NCBI GenBank assembly: GCA_937890045.1 | Contig: CALBXV010000409.1 | Location: forward strand, 1 to 6,819 | Reading direction: 5' to 3' | Length of the DNA: 6,819 nucleotides | DNA from: an uncultured archaeon | GTDB lineage: Archaea > Thermoproteota > Nitrososphaeria > Nitrososphaerales > CALBXV01 | Shown here: piece after piece, positions 1-6,802 of the stretch | How the letters are laid out: every line of letters starts with the position of its first letter | Position numbering within the stretch: position 1 is the first letter of the stretch | Made by a program: the position numbers and the translations under genes | The notes under the pieces: generated by a model | What the model saw: the letters and a program-made list of their open reading frames with translations, nothing else | Databases searched by the model: none | Told to the model about the DNA's origin: nothing

Positions 1-217
1 AAATACTAAGAGATTCTTGTGCTTTACATTCTACACTAAATGGAAATAATCTACGAGCTGCAGGGGATAAAACTATATCCTCTCCACTCATTCCCATAAT
101 TTGCGAACGAATATCATCTGGTTCTAATTCATCTTTGAATGTTTCCAATAAAAGGTCTCTTACCTTATTTTGCAAAATTCGGCCCTTCGCCTTGGCACTA
201 CGAGGTTTCAATGTCAT
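1..217 (-). CDS. Partial PD-(D/E)XK nuclease-like phage protein (N-terminal 72 residues)
   Basis: This reading frame opens with ATG at 217 and stays open to the left edge, so only the first 72 residues are present. Visible motifs are a basic start (MTLKPRSAKAKGR), an LEPDDIRS segment (residues 31-38), GED with Asp47, then LSPAARR and VECK with Glu63 and Lys65. The spacing of an acidic residue followed by E-x-K, with a KG motif near the N-terminus, fits the PD-(D/E)XK fold of Holliday junction resolvases and related endonucleases. I recall similar uncharacterised proteins in marine phages, which supports both frame and start. If active it would cut DNA in the cytoplasm, but the substrate (junctions, replication intermediates, host DNA) cannot be told. 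An in-frame TAG at 223-221 rules out a longer start. It lies 19 bp after the metallopeptidase gene and is probably co-transcribed with it. The fold call is moderate and the specific function unknown. Confidence 0.72.
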   Translation of the reverse strand, partial: MTLKPRSAKAKGRILQNKVRDLLLETFKDELEPDDIRSQIMGMSGEDIVLSPAARRLFPFSVECKAQESLSI

Positions 218-230
218 TTTCTACTTATTA

Positions 231-236
231 CTCCTA
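231..236 (-). promoter_or_regulatory. Ribosome binding site TAGGAG with long spacing
   Basis: TAGGAG on the minus strand directly follows the TAA stop of the metallopeptidase gene (239-237). It is the only good Shine-Dalgarno match before the nuclease ATG at 217, but 13 bases separate AGGAG from the ATG, against 4-7 bases for the other genes here. No alternative in-frame start fits better, so translation may be weaker or coupled to the preceding gene. Confidence 0.5.
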
Positions 237-611
237 TTAAAATTTATTTTTCCATTTACTATACTCTTTAATAGCCCATTTTTCAGCAATTTCCTCAAAT
301 TTATTATCATCGTGAAAATCTTTACCTTTATTCACAGCAATATTGCCTGCTTGTTGATATGCCTTTTCGTATTTCTTTTTACCCATTTTTTTAGCATCTA
401 TAGCATGCTTAATCTCATGTAAAATTGTTATAATAAGTTCTTTAACTGTAGAATAACTACTTCTTAAACGTATTGTATCTGTCATCCAATTATAATCTGC
501 TTGATTAGAACTTGCTCCAAATTTTATTTTAGATTTTAAATTATAGTATTTTACTAAATCTGATGCAATAAGTTGAAAATCTGCTCTTTCTAATAATATT
601 CTTTTAAACAT
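237..611 (-). CDS. Small HExxH zinc metallopeptidase-like protein
   Basis: This is a 124-residue soluble protein with no signal peptide or membrane segment. The central motif is HEIKH (His65, Glu66, His69) after a hydrophobic stretch (KELIITIL). That is the zincin signature, in which the two His bind zinc and the Glu is the catalytic base. A later FEEIAEKWA segment (Glu106-x-x-Ala109) resembles the third-ligand helix of IrrE/ImmA- and SprT-like small phage metallopeptidases. Substrate is unknown; virion protein maturation, tail-associated processing or cleavage of a host protein are all possible. I chose ATG at 611 over the TTG at 614 because GAGG at 619-616 sits 4 bases before the ATG but only 1 base before the TTG. 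The start overlaps the end of the 326-aa structural gene by 8 bp, which suggests translational coupling and late expression. The motif is certain; proteolytic activity is inferred. Confidence 0.8.
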   Translation of the reverse strand: MFKRILLERADFQLIASDLVKYYNLKSKIKFGASSNQADYNWMTDTIRLRSSYSTVKELIITILHEIKHAIDAKKMGKKKYEKAYQQAGNIAVNKGKDFHDDNKFEEIAEKWAIKEYSKWKNKF

Positions 612-1584
612 CAAACCTCACCACAAAATTTAACAATAACTCATCATCATTTTTAATCGGGTGTGCTAATTTACCAATAGCCATTAATTCACTTTTATCA
701 TTATATAACCCAATAGAAGTAACATATGGATTAAATAAACTGCCTGTTGCTAAATCAATAGATTCTGAAGCGGCTGTGTATGATCCTGATAAAGAGCCTG
801 TTCCATTAGTAGGATTATCTCCTGGAGGAAAAAATTTACTAATAAAAGATGTAGGAAGTCCACTTGGAAGTGTGTGTCTACCACCTCTATCTTTAGCTAT
901 ACTAATATTAGTAGTACTATTAAACTCTCCACGATCCACCGTACAGTTATATTCATATTCATAATGTGTTTGAGTTGCTTTAAAATCAATTTCAAATCCA
1001 TCACTACCAGTAGCAGAACCAACTACTGAATATGAACCTGTATCTGTTATAGCTACAATTCCGTGTGAATAAAAAATATTACCTACAGAACCCGTAGTTC
1101 CTGCTGCGAATGATGCTGAATTTGTATTATCATAAATATTTCCAAACCCATCATCTTTTAATGTAAATGTTGTTGCACCACCATTATCAGTAATTGTTAC
1201 TGAGCCTGGTTTTACTTCTTCTCCAAAAAATTGTTGTGGTATTGTTAATATTTGAGCAGAACCATGTAACGTCATTTTCTTATTTGCTACATTGTTAATA
1301 CCAAAAGAATTCCAGGGTTCATCTTTTTTAGAATAATATAACCGATTTATTGTAAACCAACTTGGAATTGCATAATATGTTGCAAAAGGTGTATTATCAG
1401 CCGAAACAGATCCACTATAATAACTTGAAGAGACAGCTGATGAGGAACTAAATAAATGTGCAGAACTACTATTAGCGCTAAAACCAAAAACACCACTCCC
1501 ACTATCCATATCAGTTAACGAGAATGATTTGTGGGTTTTAAACGATTCTACAGAAGTATCGCCATCTTGAAAATTCTTATACAT
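604..1584 (-). CDS. Phage virion structural protein, paralogue of the 341-aa neighbour
   Basis: This 326-residue protein is rich in Ser, Gly and Thr, with a Ser-dense tract at about residues 38-59, no membrane segment and no enzyme motif. It looks like a beta-rich virion protein, probably of tail, baseplate or fibre. Recognisable blocks are TIPQQFFGEEVKPGSVTI (114-131), a DDGFGNIYD segment (144-152), GNIFYSHGIVAITD (168-181), a THYEYEYN strand (206-213), and the C-terminal YVTSIGLYNDKSELMAIGKL (287-306). The same blocks occur in the same order in the 341-aa protein encoded upstream, so I read the two as diverged copies. I recall the FFGEE.KPGS and GNIFY.HGI patterns from uncharacterised structural proteins of marine T4-like phages. 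The ATG at 1584 has GGAG 7 bases upstream, and the gap to the previous gene is 12 bp. The 3' end overlaps the metallopeptidase gene. The structural assignment is fairly sure; the exact virion position is unknown. Confidence 0.78.
   Translation of the reverse strand: MYKNFQDGDTSVESFKTHKSFSLTDMDSGSGVFGFSANSSSAHLFSSSSAVSSSYYSGSVSADNTPFATYYAIPSWFTINRLYYSKKDEPWNSFGINNVANKKMTLHGSAQILTIPQQFFGEEVKPGSVTITDNGGATTFTLKDDGFGNIYDNTNSASFAAGTTGSVGNIFYSHGIVAITDTGSYSVVGSATGSDGFEIDFKATQTHYEYEYNCTVDRGEFNSTTNISIAKDRGGRHTLPSGLPTSFISKFFPPGDNPTNGTGSLSGSYTAASESIDLATGSLFNPYVTSIGLYNDKSELMAIGKLAHPIKNDDELLLNFVVRFDV
616..620 (-). promoter_or_regulatory. Ribosome binding site deciding the metallopeptidase start
   Basis: TGAGG on the minus strand lies inside the last codons of the 326-aa gene. 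GAGG ends 4 bases before ATG 611, a workable distance, but only 1 base before the alternative TTG at 614. It therefore supports the shorter 124-residue product. Confidence 0.6.
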
Positions 1585-1596
1585 TAAAAAGCTCCG

Positions 1597-2622
1597 TTAA
1601 AAATCGAGCTTCACTTTTACAATAGCTTCCCTAGAAAATGATTTCAATAAAGGTTTAGATAATTTTGCAACTGCTAACAATTCATTAGAATCATTATACA
1701 TTCCTACGGTTGTCATATAAACCTTAGGATCATTTTGCATAGATGATACTGTTAGTGAGCCATCAGATTGAGTAAAAAATGTAGGATTAGTACTAAAATT
1801 ATATTTCTTATTAGTTAATCTACAAAAATAATGTGTAGTACTTAATTGCTCTTCCCGTCTAGCTACAAAATAAGAACTTGCAGAAACGGAATTATATAAT
1901 TTACCCGTATTATTATGAGCAGCATTTGATGCAGTATTAGTAGCTAATGCAAGATATCCTTGATCAAGTTTTTGCCCATTTAAAATCATAATACCCATAT
2001 CAGGATAAAATAATCCATACGCACCATCAGTTGTTTCACTTGCTGCCGCTGTGTCTGTTACTGCTGTGCCACTTGCTATTGAACCACTTACTACATTAAA
2101 AACTCTACCGCCCTGAGAAACTGTTGGATCAGTTGTAGCACCACTATCATCAATCAATTTTACAGTTCCTGCACTGCTACTTAAATGTAATTCCCAGTTC
2201 CCTGGATCCACTTTTTCACGCATCCTAGCTCTAGCCATAGAAATAGCGTAAATGTGTTTTATATCTTTAGATGGAGAAAAAGTAAACTTAGTATCATTCG
2301 GTGCAAGAAGTAAATTTCTAAATTGAGAATAAACAGCTGCCGATGGTCTATCTGTATATGAAGTTCCTAATATCCCAGCACTTCCACTACCATCTAAATG
2401 TCCAAACGCCATTGAAAACTGAACCTCTGCTTCGCTATCTGAAGAAGGATTGGTTTTATAAACATCGTAAAAATATTTTCCCGAACTTCCACTTTGTGTA
2501 GAAGAAGTGTGCATTGTTTGAAGCGTTCCAATACCCCCCGACCATAAACCAGAACTAATAGTTTGATTAATATCGGTTATTATATCTTCTTCTGTATTAA
2601 ATACTGTATATATTTCAGCCAT
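1597..2622 (-). CDS. Phage virion structural protein (341 aa), upstream member of a paralogue pair
   Basis: This is a 341-residue soluble protein without signal peptide. The N-terminal part has a GKYFYDVYKTNP strand (48-59), EAEVQFSMAFGHLDGSGS (64-81) and VYSQFRNLLL (97-106). It is followed by IYAISMARARMREKVDPGNW (124-143), VKLIDDSG (154-161), RVFNVVSGS (173-181), YGLFYPDMGIMILNG (202-216), THYFCRLTNKKYNFSTNPTF (263-282) and a C-terminal MTTVGMYNDSNELLAVAKLS (303-322). I recall these blocks as typical of unnamed structural proteins in uncultured marine phages. Its second half aligns block for block with the 326-aa protein, while the N-terminal ~110 residues differ. A role as a tail, baseplate or fibre component is inferred from this and from the neighbours. 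The ATG at 2622 has AGGAG 7 bases upstream, and the stop is 12 bp before the next start, so the genes form one operon. No catalytic motif is seen. Confidence 0.8.
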   Translation of the reverse strand: MAEIYTVFNTEEDIITDINQTISSGLWSGGIGTLQTMHTSSTQSGSSGKYFYDVYKTNPSSDSEAEVQFSMAFGHLDGSGSAGILGTSYTDRPSAAVYSQFRNLLLAPNDTKFTFSPSKDIKHIYAISMARARMREKVDPGNWELHLSSSAGTVKLIDDSGATTDPTVSQGGRVFNVVSGSIASGTAVTDTAAASETTDGAYGLFYPDMGIMILNGQKLDQGYLALATNTASNAAHNNTGKLYNSVSASSYFVARREEQLSTTHYFCRLTNKKYNFSTNPTFFTQSDGSLTVSSMQNDPKVYMTTVGMYNDSNELLAVAKLSKPLLKSFSREAIVKVKLDF

Positions 2623-2629
2623 TTTCTAA

Positions 2630-2635
2630 CTCCTA
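2630..2635 (-). promoter_or_regulatory. Ribosome binding site TAGGAG containing the upstream stop codon
   Basis: The TAG stop of the 210-aa gene (2635-2633) forms the first three bases of the TAGGAG site for the 341-aa gene, 7 bases before its ATG at 2622. A ribosome terminating on the first gene sits on the initiation site of the next, which fits translational coupling. Confidence 0.65.
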
Positions 2636-3265
2636 ACTATTTGCACTTACAGTTACACTAATTGTTTGAGATGCTCCAGAATCATTCCCAAAAATAGTCA
2701 ACTGTGTTGTAATTGCTGATGTAGTTGCTTTGGATACTATATTAACAACTTTACCTATTACTGTAGTACTTCTCTTCCTATCAGCATCACTAAGGAATAC
2801 TGGAACAGTTCCACCTCGTTGTTCAACCCCACCACCTGCAGATACAAACAAATCTGCTGCATCCGAATTATGTAATATAAATGTATATCCACCTTTTCCA
2901 TCATTACCATTAGTTGTTGCTGGTGATATAATCTGTTGTTCATTTGCGGTTGTAAATGTTAATGCTGAACTTGCCAACTTAATAACAGGTAATTTAACTG
3001 TATTTTTTGGTAAAGTAACAAGTTTGTATCTCATTATCTGATTCTCATCTGGAATAGCCTCAAGTAACGGCATATTTTCTATAGCCGCTCCATATGAATT
3101 AGTTCCATTTGGGTGAGAAACATCATAGAGACCATAATCAATTTCATCATCTCCTAATGCAAATTTTGTAATTTTAAATTCATTATTTCCACGTGCCAAT
3201 AATTCTCTACCTTTTTTGGTAAGAATAGCATCTATGGTTTGCGTGGTATTATCTAAAAATCCCAT
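2633..3265 (-). CDS. Conserved phage structural protein (210 aa)
   Basis: The first ~95 residues form a distinctive block: MGFLDNTTQTIDAILTKKGR at the start, then ELLARG, FKITKFALGDDEIDYGLYD (30-48), an HPNG turn, AAIENMPLLEAIPDE (60-74) and KLVTLPKNTVKLPV (81-94). I recall this from uncharacterised virion-associated proteins of marine T4-like phages, where it sits near baseplate and fibre genes. The rest is beta-rich and Thr/Ser-rich. The last ~45 residues (VIGKVVNIVSK..., TTQLTIFGNDSG, TISVTV) alternate like an Ig-like sandwich strand pattern. No enzyme motif or membrane segment is visible. A tail or baseplate accessory role is inferred from gene order, directly after the giant protein. The ATG at 3265 has AGGAG 6 bases upstream. 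It is the first gene after the only sizeable gap, and its TAG stop is embedded in the next ribosome binding site. The family match is good; the function is unknown. Confidence 0.8.
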   Translation of the reverse strand: MGFLDNTTQTIDAILTKKGRELLARGNNEFKITKFALGDDEIDYGLYDVSHPNGTNSYGAAIENMPLLEAIPDENQIMRYKLVTLPKNTVKLPVIKLASSALTFTTANEQQIISPATTNGNDGKGGYTFILHNSDAADLFVSAGGGVEQRGGTVPVFLSDADRKRSTTVIGKVVNIVSKATTSAITTQLTIFGNDSGASQTISVTVSANS

Positions 3266-3338
3266 TATTTACTCCTAAGTATATTTGGTTTTCGTATATA
3301 ACTGCGTTTACTCTACTATAAATATAATAATAAAATAT

Positions 3339-3368
3339 ATTATACATTAATCTATTCTCAATTGTGAT
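3339..3368 (-). promoter_or_regulatory. Possible promoter before the 210-aa gene
   Basis: On the minus strand the end of the giant gene and the following gap hold TGTATAAT: a perfect -10 hexamer at 3344-3339 with an extended-10 TG. ATCACA (3368-3363), a 4 of 6 match to the -35 consensus, lies 18 bases upstream inside the last codons of the giant gene. It would start a transcript roughly 65-70 bases before the ATG at 3265. The 81-bp gap (3266-3346) is otherwise only A+T-rich, with no clear hairpin terminator. Chance matches are common in such sequence, so this is weak evidence. Confidence 0.3.
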
Positions 3369-6300
3369 TTTCCAGGATCTTGAGATACTATTCTTAGTGG
3401 AGTAGTATCCGAAGTTTCTACTGGATCAAAGTTTCCTGCATAATTATTTAACACAGTCGTAGCATTAGTCTGTTTACATCCTTCAAACATCAAATTAGCT
3501 AATGCACTAAATTGATCATATTTACTATCTATAGTGGAACGAGCTGTTGATGAAGAATAATATAAATTCAAAGATCGACTTACTGAACTACTATAATAAT
3601 ATTTTGTTTCTAAATTATGTGGTGAAATAATCGAGCCAGTTATTTCTGGTTGTAAAACTTCTTCAAACACATATTCAGGACCACCGCTTGTAACTGAAGA
3701 AGATATATATGTATTTCCCCAATATCCTTTATGTGATCCTGTATAATTTAATCTGGTTAATGTTGGTATATTAAATATTTCAGTAGATCCAGAAATAATT
3801 CCTTCCTTATCATTTATACTTCCAGTTAATTTTGTAGTAACTTCTTTTGCATATATTGATGCATCTATGTGTCCTTCAAAATTTGGGGATTCAAAACTTA
3901 ATCCTCTTGAAATAATATCTTTTGATCGTTCAAGAATATTTTGTTTAACTGTTAATCCAAATTCGGGCCTTGTTCTAGCTGGCAAAATATCTTTTATTTG
4001 TTTAAATATAATCTGATCAAAATACTTTATTAATCTCATATAATCCCAAAAATTATTTGGTGAACTATATTTTTGCCAATACGCATTTTTTATTTCATGT
4101 AATCTTCTATATCTTGGTTTAGGTAAATCTCTTGGATCTCCAACATATTGATGAAAATCTAAATCTGCTAAAGATCTAACAATATCCTCATCTATTACAT
4201 CTGTTGGTGAGAAGAATATTCCTACTTTCGGTGAATCTTTTGGAGCTGCATCTAATAAACTTTTTTCCGATCGTTTAGAACTATATCCTGGAATATATGG
4301 TTGTAAGCCACCACCTTCAAGACTTGAGCTAATAACTCGCATCTTAACATTACTTTCTTTCTTAGGACCAATATTTGGTACTAACATTTTATCTTCATCT
4401 ACTACACTAGCATAAAAATTTCCACTAAAATTCTTAGCACTACCAGTAATTGTAGTTAATGAAGTATCTCCACTTTTATCTTGTAATTGTGTATTTGCAG
4501 CTACACTCAAATCTTTATTATCATCAAACGATAATCTAAATACTAAATCAGTATACGAAGCTGAAGCATGATTTCCATTATAAGCTTTTGGTGAAGTAAC
4601 GTGATTATCAAATGCCGACATTGTAAGTGGTGAATTCCAATATCTAAACTCCATCATAGAACCAGTTAAATATCCAGCTGCACCATAACCAACATTAACC
4701 TGATTAGGAGTTAACCAAGAAGTATTCAATGATTGAGAAACTGTATTAGCCCCATCTATAGACATAGAAGTTTCAGACGTATAATATATCTTACCTCTTC
4801 CTGCATCATATTTTTTAGCTGCTAATCTATATGTTACGGCTTGAGATCCACTATCAGATGCTACATATGCACCACTACCAGATTCTCTTGAAACCATAAC
4901 AGACCAAAATTCACCATCATATAATGGCATAGCACTTGTAGACATTGAAACATAGCCACTTGATCCAGATAATTGAAAATCAACATGCCCAACATTATCA
5001 GTTGTAGTAGAATCTTCTCTTAATTTAACTTCCCAATGTTTTGTAGATCCATCTACAGCTTCAACAAGAGTTTGACTTCCACTATTTACAGAATTAAACC
5101 TAAATTCAACTGTATCTGGTCTTCTTCCTGTACTTCCATCGTGTGCCCAAGGTACTTGAACATATTGCCCACCTCTAAAATCTAAAGATTTAGTAAACTT
5201 TCTTTTTATATTAAATGATTTTACTTGACCAGGAAGAGATGGACCACCGTATTCCCTAACATCTAAAATAGTAGCAGGGATTCCAAACATATTAACCATT
5301 CCCCGTAAAGATTTTAATGTACCTTTTGTTTTTAAGAAAAAGGGTATATTATTAATCAATCTTCTATGTATTTTTCTACCTAAATCTTTCTGGGGTTCAG
5401 CTGAATATGTTGTGAACGCAGAATCAGATCCTGATTGGTATTGCCCGTATTGATATCTTGGTAAATCTAATAAATCTGCCCCATTATACAAATCTAATCC
5501 AAAACTTTTCGCTACATCTTGAATTAAATCATTTGAATATCCTTTTTTATTCGAATCATAAGTTTCATATATTTTTGGAATATGATTAATATATGTCCAT
5601 ACTTCATCATACATTTCTCCAACCATATCTATAAAGTTTAAAAAATCTTCATTGGAATTATCTTGTACAATATATTTTGGTATTCTATTAGCTAATCTAT
5701 TTTCATTATCCATATCAAATACCGATGCACTATATGCCTGACCAGTTTCATTTACAACACTCCCATACCAAGATGTAAAATCTGCATGAGATGAAGTTAT
5801 TGGTGTATATGGATCACTAAATGTTCCACTTCCAGTTTTTGGCCATGATGCATTATATCGTTCCGTCCCTAAAAATTCTGATCCACTTACAACAGTTGAA
5901 ACAGTACTATACAAATACTTTTCATATGGTGTAAAGTTTAATTTAACATCTCTAATTTGTCTATGTACCGAACTTAATTCTTTTCCTAAAGATCCTGTAG
6001 TAGAACTAGTTGCTAATGATGCAGATGTAGTTAATAACGATTCTATCTTATCAAATTTATATTTTGCATTATCAAGTTTAGATACGGCAGAACCAAATAC
6101 AGTAAAATTATCATATTTTTCAAAATCTATATTTAAATCAACTGATTGTAAACTAGAACTTAATATATCTGTTCTAATTTGTTCTGATATATTTACATCA
6201 CTTGTTATTAAATCAGATAAATTTTTATATTGTGTTGATTTATTATCAAAAAATGAGCCTTGGGCTGCTTCTAAATCAAATTGTGGATCTAATAAAAAAG

Positions 6301-6802
6301 TTACATCTTCATCAATCTCATCTTCTGGTATTAAAAGTACATCTTCTTCAACTGGATCAATAATTTCTTCTATTACGGAAACATTTTGTAGAGAGGCTTC
6401 ACTAATTGATGAATATAATTTTAATAATTTTTTCTTCTCTGATTCCTGATGAGTATTTACAATTAAATAAAGATTATTATCTTCTGTATACAAATAATGT
6501 GATAGATCATTTACATCAATATTATCAAATGTAACATGAAATGTTAATGGTTTTCTTGGGTTAGTACCTTCATAATCACCATCTTGTGCCAATAATGATA
6601 TTCCTTCATCTTTAAAATTTGCTTCTACAACTATAGTATCACGACTTTTAACCTCTACAATTTCAGATATAAATGGAGCATATTGAGGTATTGATTCAAC
6701 TACTTTTCCTACTCCAGGGGCATTTTTTTCCTGTTCACCAGCAGCTTTTCGTGCATCTCTTTGAGCATCTTTTTCTGTATAATTTGGATCTTGCTTAGCC
6801 AT
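3347..6802 (-). CDS. Giant phage tail/baseplate structural protein with LamG-like domain (1151 aa)
   Basis: Regions in order are as follows. Residues 1-30 are charged. Residues 40-180 are acidic and beta-rich, ending in a Glu/Asp-rich stretch. Residues 180-370 are Ser/Thr-rich. Residues 380-520 are a helical segment with FLNFIDMVGEMYDEVWTYI (387-405), INNIPFFLKTKGTLKSLRG (483-501) and IPATILDVREYGGP (508-521). About 535-765 is a LamG/concanavalin-like jelly roll starting SLDFRGGQYVQV, with LTGSMMEFRYWNSPLT (712-727) typical of its last strands. Residues 858-960 hold a conserved block (VGIFFSPTDVIDEDIVRSLA, NNFWDYMRLIKYFDQIIFKQ, LPARTRP, QNILERSK). The tail has YYYSSS and YYSSS repeats (1068-1086). 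The KGT plus fGI...REYGG pattern recalls P2 gpI-type baseplate proteins, and T4 gp7, of 1032 aa, is the corresponding wedge protein. A wedge or tail adsorption role is therefore inferred, with LamG possibly binding glycans. The ATG at 6802 has only a weak ribosome binding site (GAG) but overlaps a TAA stop (TAATG). Structural role is likely; exact identity is uncertain. Confidence 0.82.
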   Translation of the reverse strand: MAKQDPNYTEKDAQRDARKAAGEQEKNAPGVGKVVESIPQYAPFISEIVEVKSRDTIVVEANFKDEGISLLAQDGDYEGTNPRKPLTFHVTFDNIDVNDLSHYLYTEDNNLYLIVNTHQESEKKKLLKLYSSISEASLQNVSVIEEIIDPVEEDVLLIPEDEIDEDVTFLLDPQFDLEAAQGSFFDNKSTQYKNLSDLITSDVNISEQIRTDILSSSLQSVDLNIDFEKYDNFTVFGSAVSKLDNAKYKFDKIESLLTTSASLATSSTTGSLGKELSSVHRQIRDVKLNFTPYEKYLYSTVSTVVSGSEFLGTERYNASWPKTGSGTFSDPYTPITSSHADFTSWYGSVVNETGQAYSASVFDMDNENRLANRIPKYIVQDNSNEDFLNFIDMVGEMYDEVWTYINHIPKIYETYDSNKKGYSNDLIQDVAKSFGLDLYNGADLLDLPRYQYGQYQSGSDSAFTTYSAEPQKDLGRKIHRRLINNIPFFLKTKGTLKSLRGMVNMFGIPATILDVREYGGPSLPGQVKSFNIKRKFTKSLDFRGGQYVQVPWAHDGSTGRRPDTVEFRFNSVNSGSQTLVEAVDGSTKHWEVKLREDSTTTDNVGHVDFQLSGSSGYVSMSTSAMPLYDGEFWSVMVSRESGSGAYVASDSGSQAVTYRLAAKKYDAGRGKIYYTSETSMSIDGANTVSQSLNTSWLTPNQVNVGYGAAGYLTGSMMEFRYWNSPLTMSAFDNHVTSPKAYNGNHASASYTDLVFRLSFDDNKDLSVAANTQLQDKSGDTSLTTITGSAKNFSGNFYASVVDEDKMLVPNIGPKKESNVKMRVISSSLEGGGLQPYIPGYSSKRSEKSLLDAAPKDSPKVGIFFSPTDVIDEDIVRSLADLDFHQYVGDPRDLPKPRYRRLHEIKNAYWQKYSSPNNFWDYMRLIKYFDQIIFKQIKDILPARTRPEFGLTVKQNILERSKDIISRGLSFESPNFEGHIDASIYAKEVTTKLTGSINDKEGIISGSTEIFNIPTLTRLNYTGSHKGYWGNTYISSSVTSGGPEYVFEEVLQPEITGSIISPHNLETKYYYSSSVSRSLNLYYSSSTARSTIDSKYDQFSALANLMFEGCKQTNATTVLNNYAGNFDPVETSDTTPLRIVSQDPGKSQLRID

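Noticed and set aside
135..422. Plus-strand open frame encoding a Phe/Ile/Leu-rich, membrane-like 95-aa peptide
   Set aside because: It lies antisense to the metallopeptidase and nuclease genes, whose frames carry recognisable motifs. Its hydrophobic look comes from reading A+T-rich coding sequence backwards, and it has no convincing ribosome binding site.
612..614. TTG start one codon upstream of the metallopeptidase ATG
   Set aside because: The GAGG ribosome binding site would be only 1 base from the TTG; the ATG at 611 has a normal distance.
776..964. Plus-strand open frame of 62 codons
   Set aside because: It is entirely antisense within the 326-aa structural gene and has no family resemblance or operon context.
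2758..2943. Second minus-strand frame of 61 codons inside the 210-aa gene
   Set aside because: It is out of frame within a conserved gene, low in complexity (many Gln, Leu, Tyr) and has no separate ribosome binding site evidence.
2730..3041. Plus-strand open frame of 103 codons
   Set aside because: It is antisense to the conserved 210-aa gene; its Cys/Pro/Leu-rich product looks like a shadow translation.
3266..3346. Possible intrinsic terminator after the giant gene
   Set aside because: The gap is A+T-rich, but I found no G+C stem followed by a T run on the minus strand.
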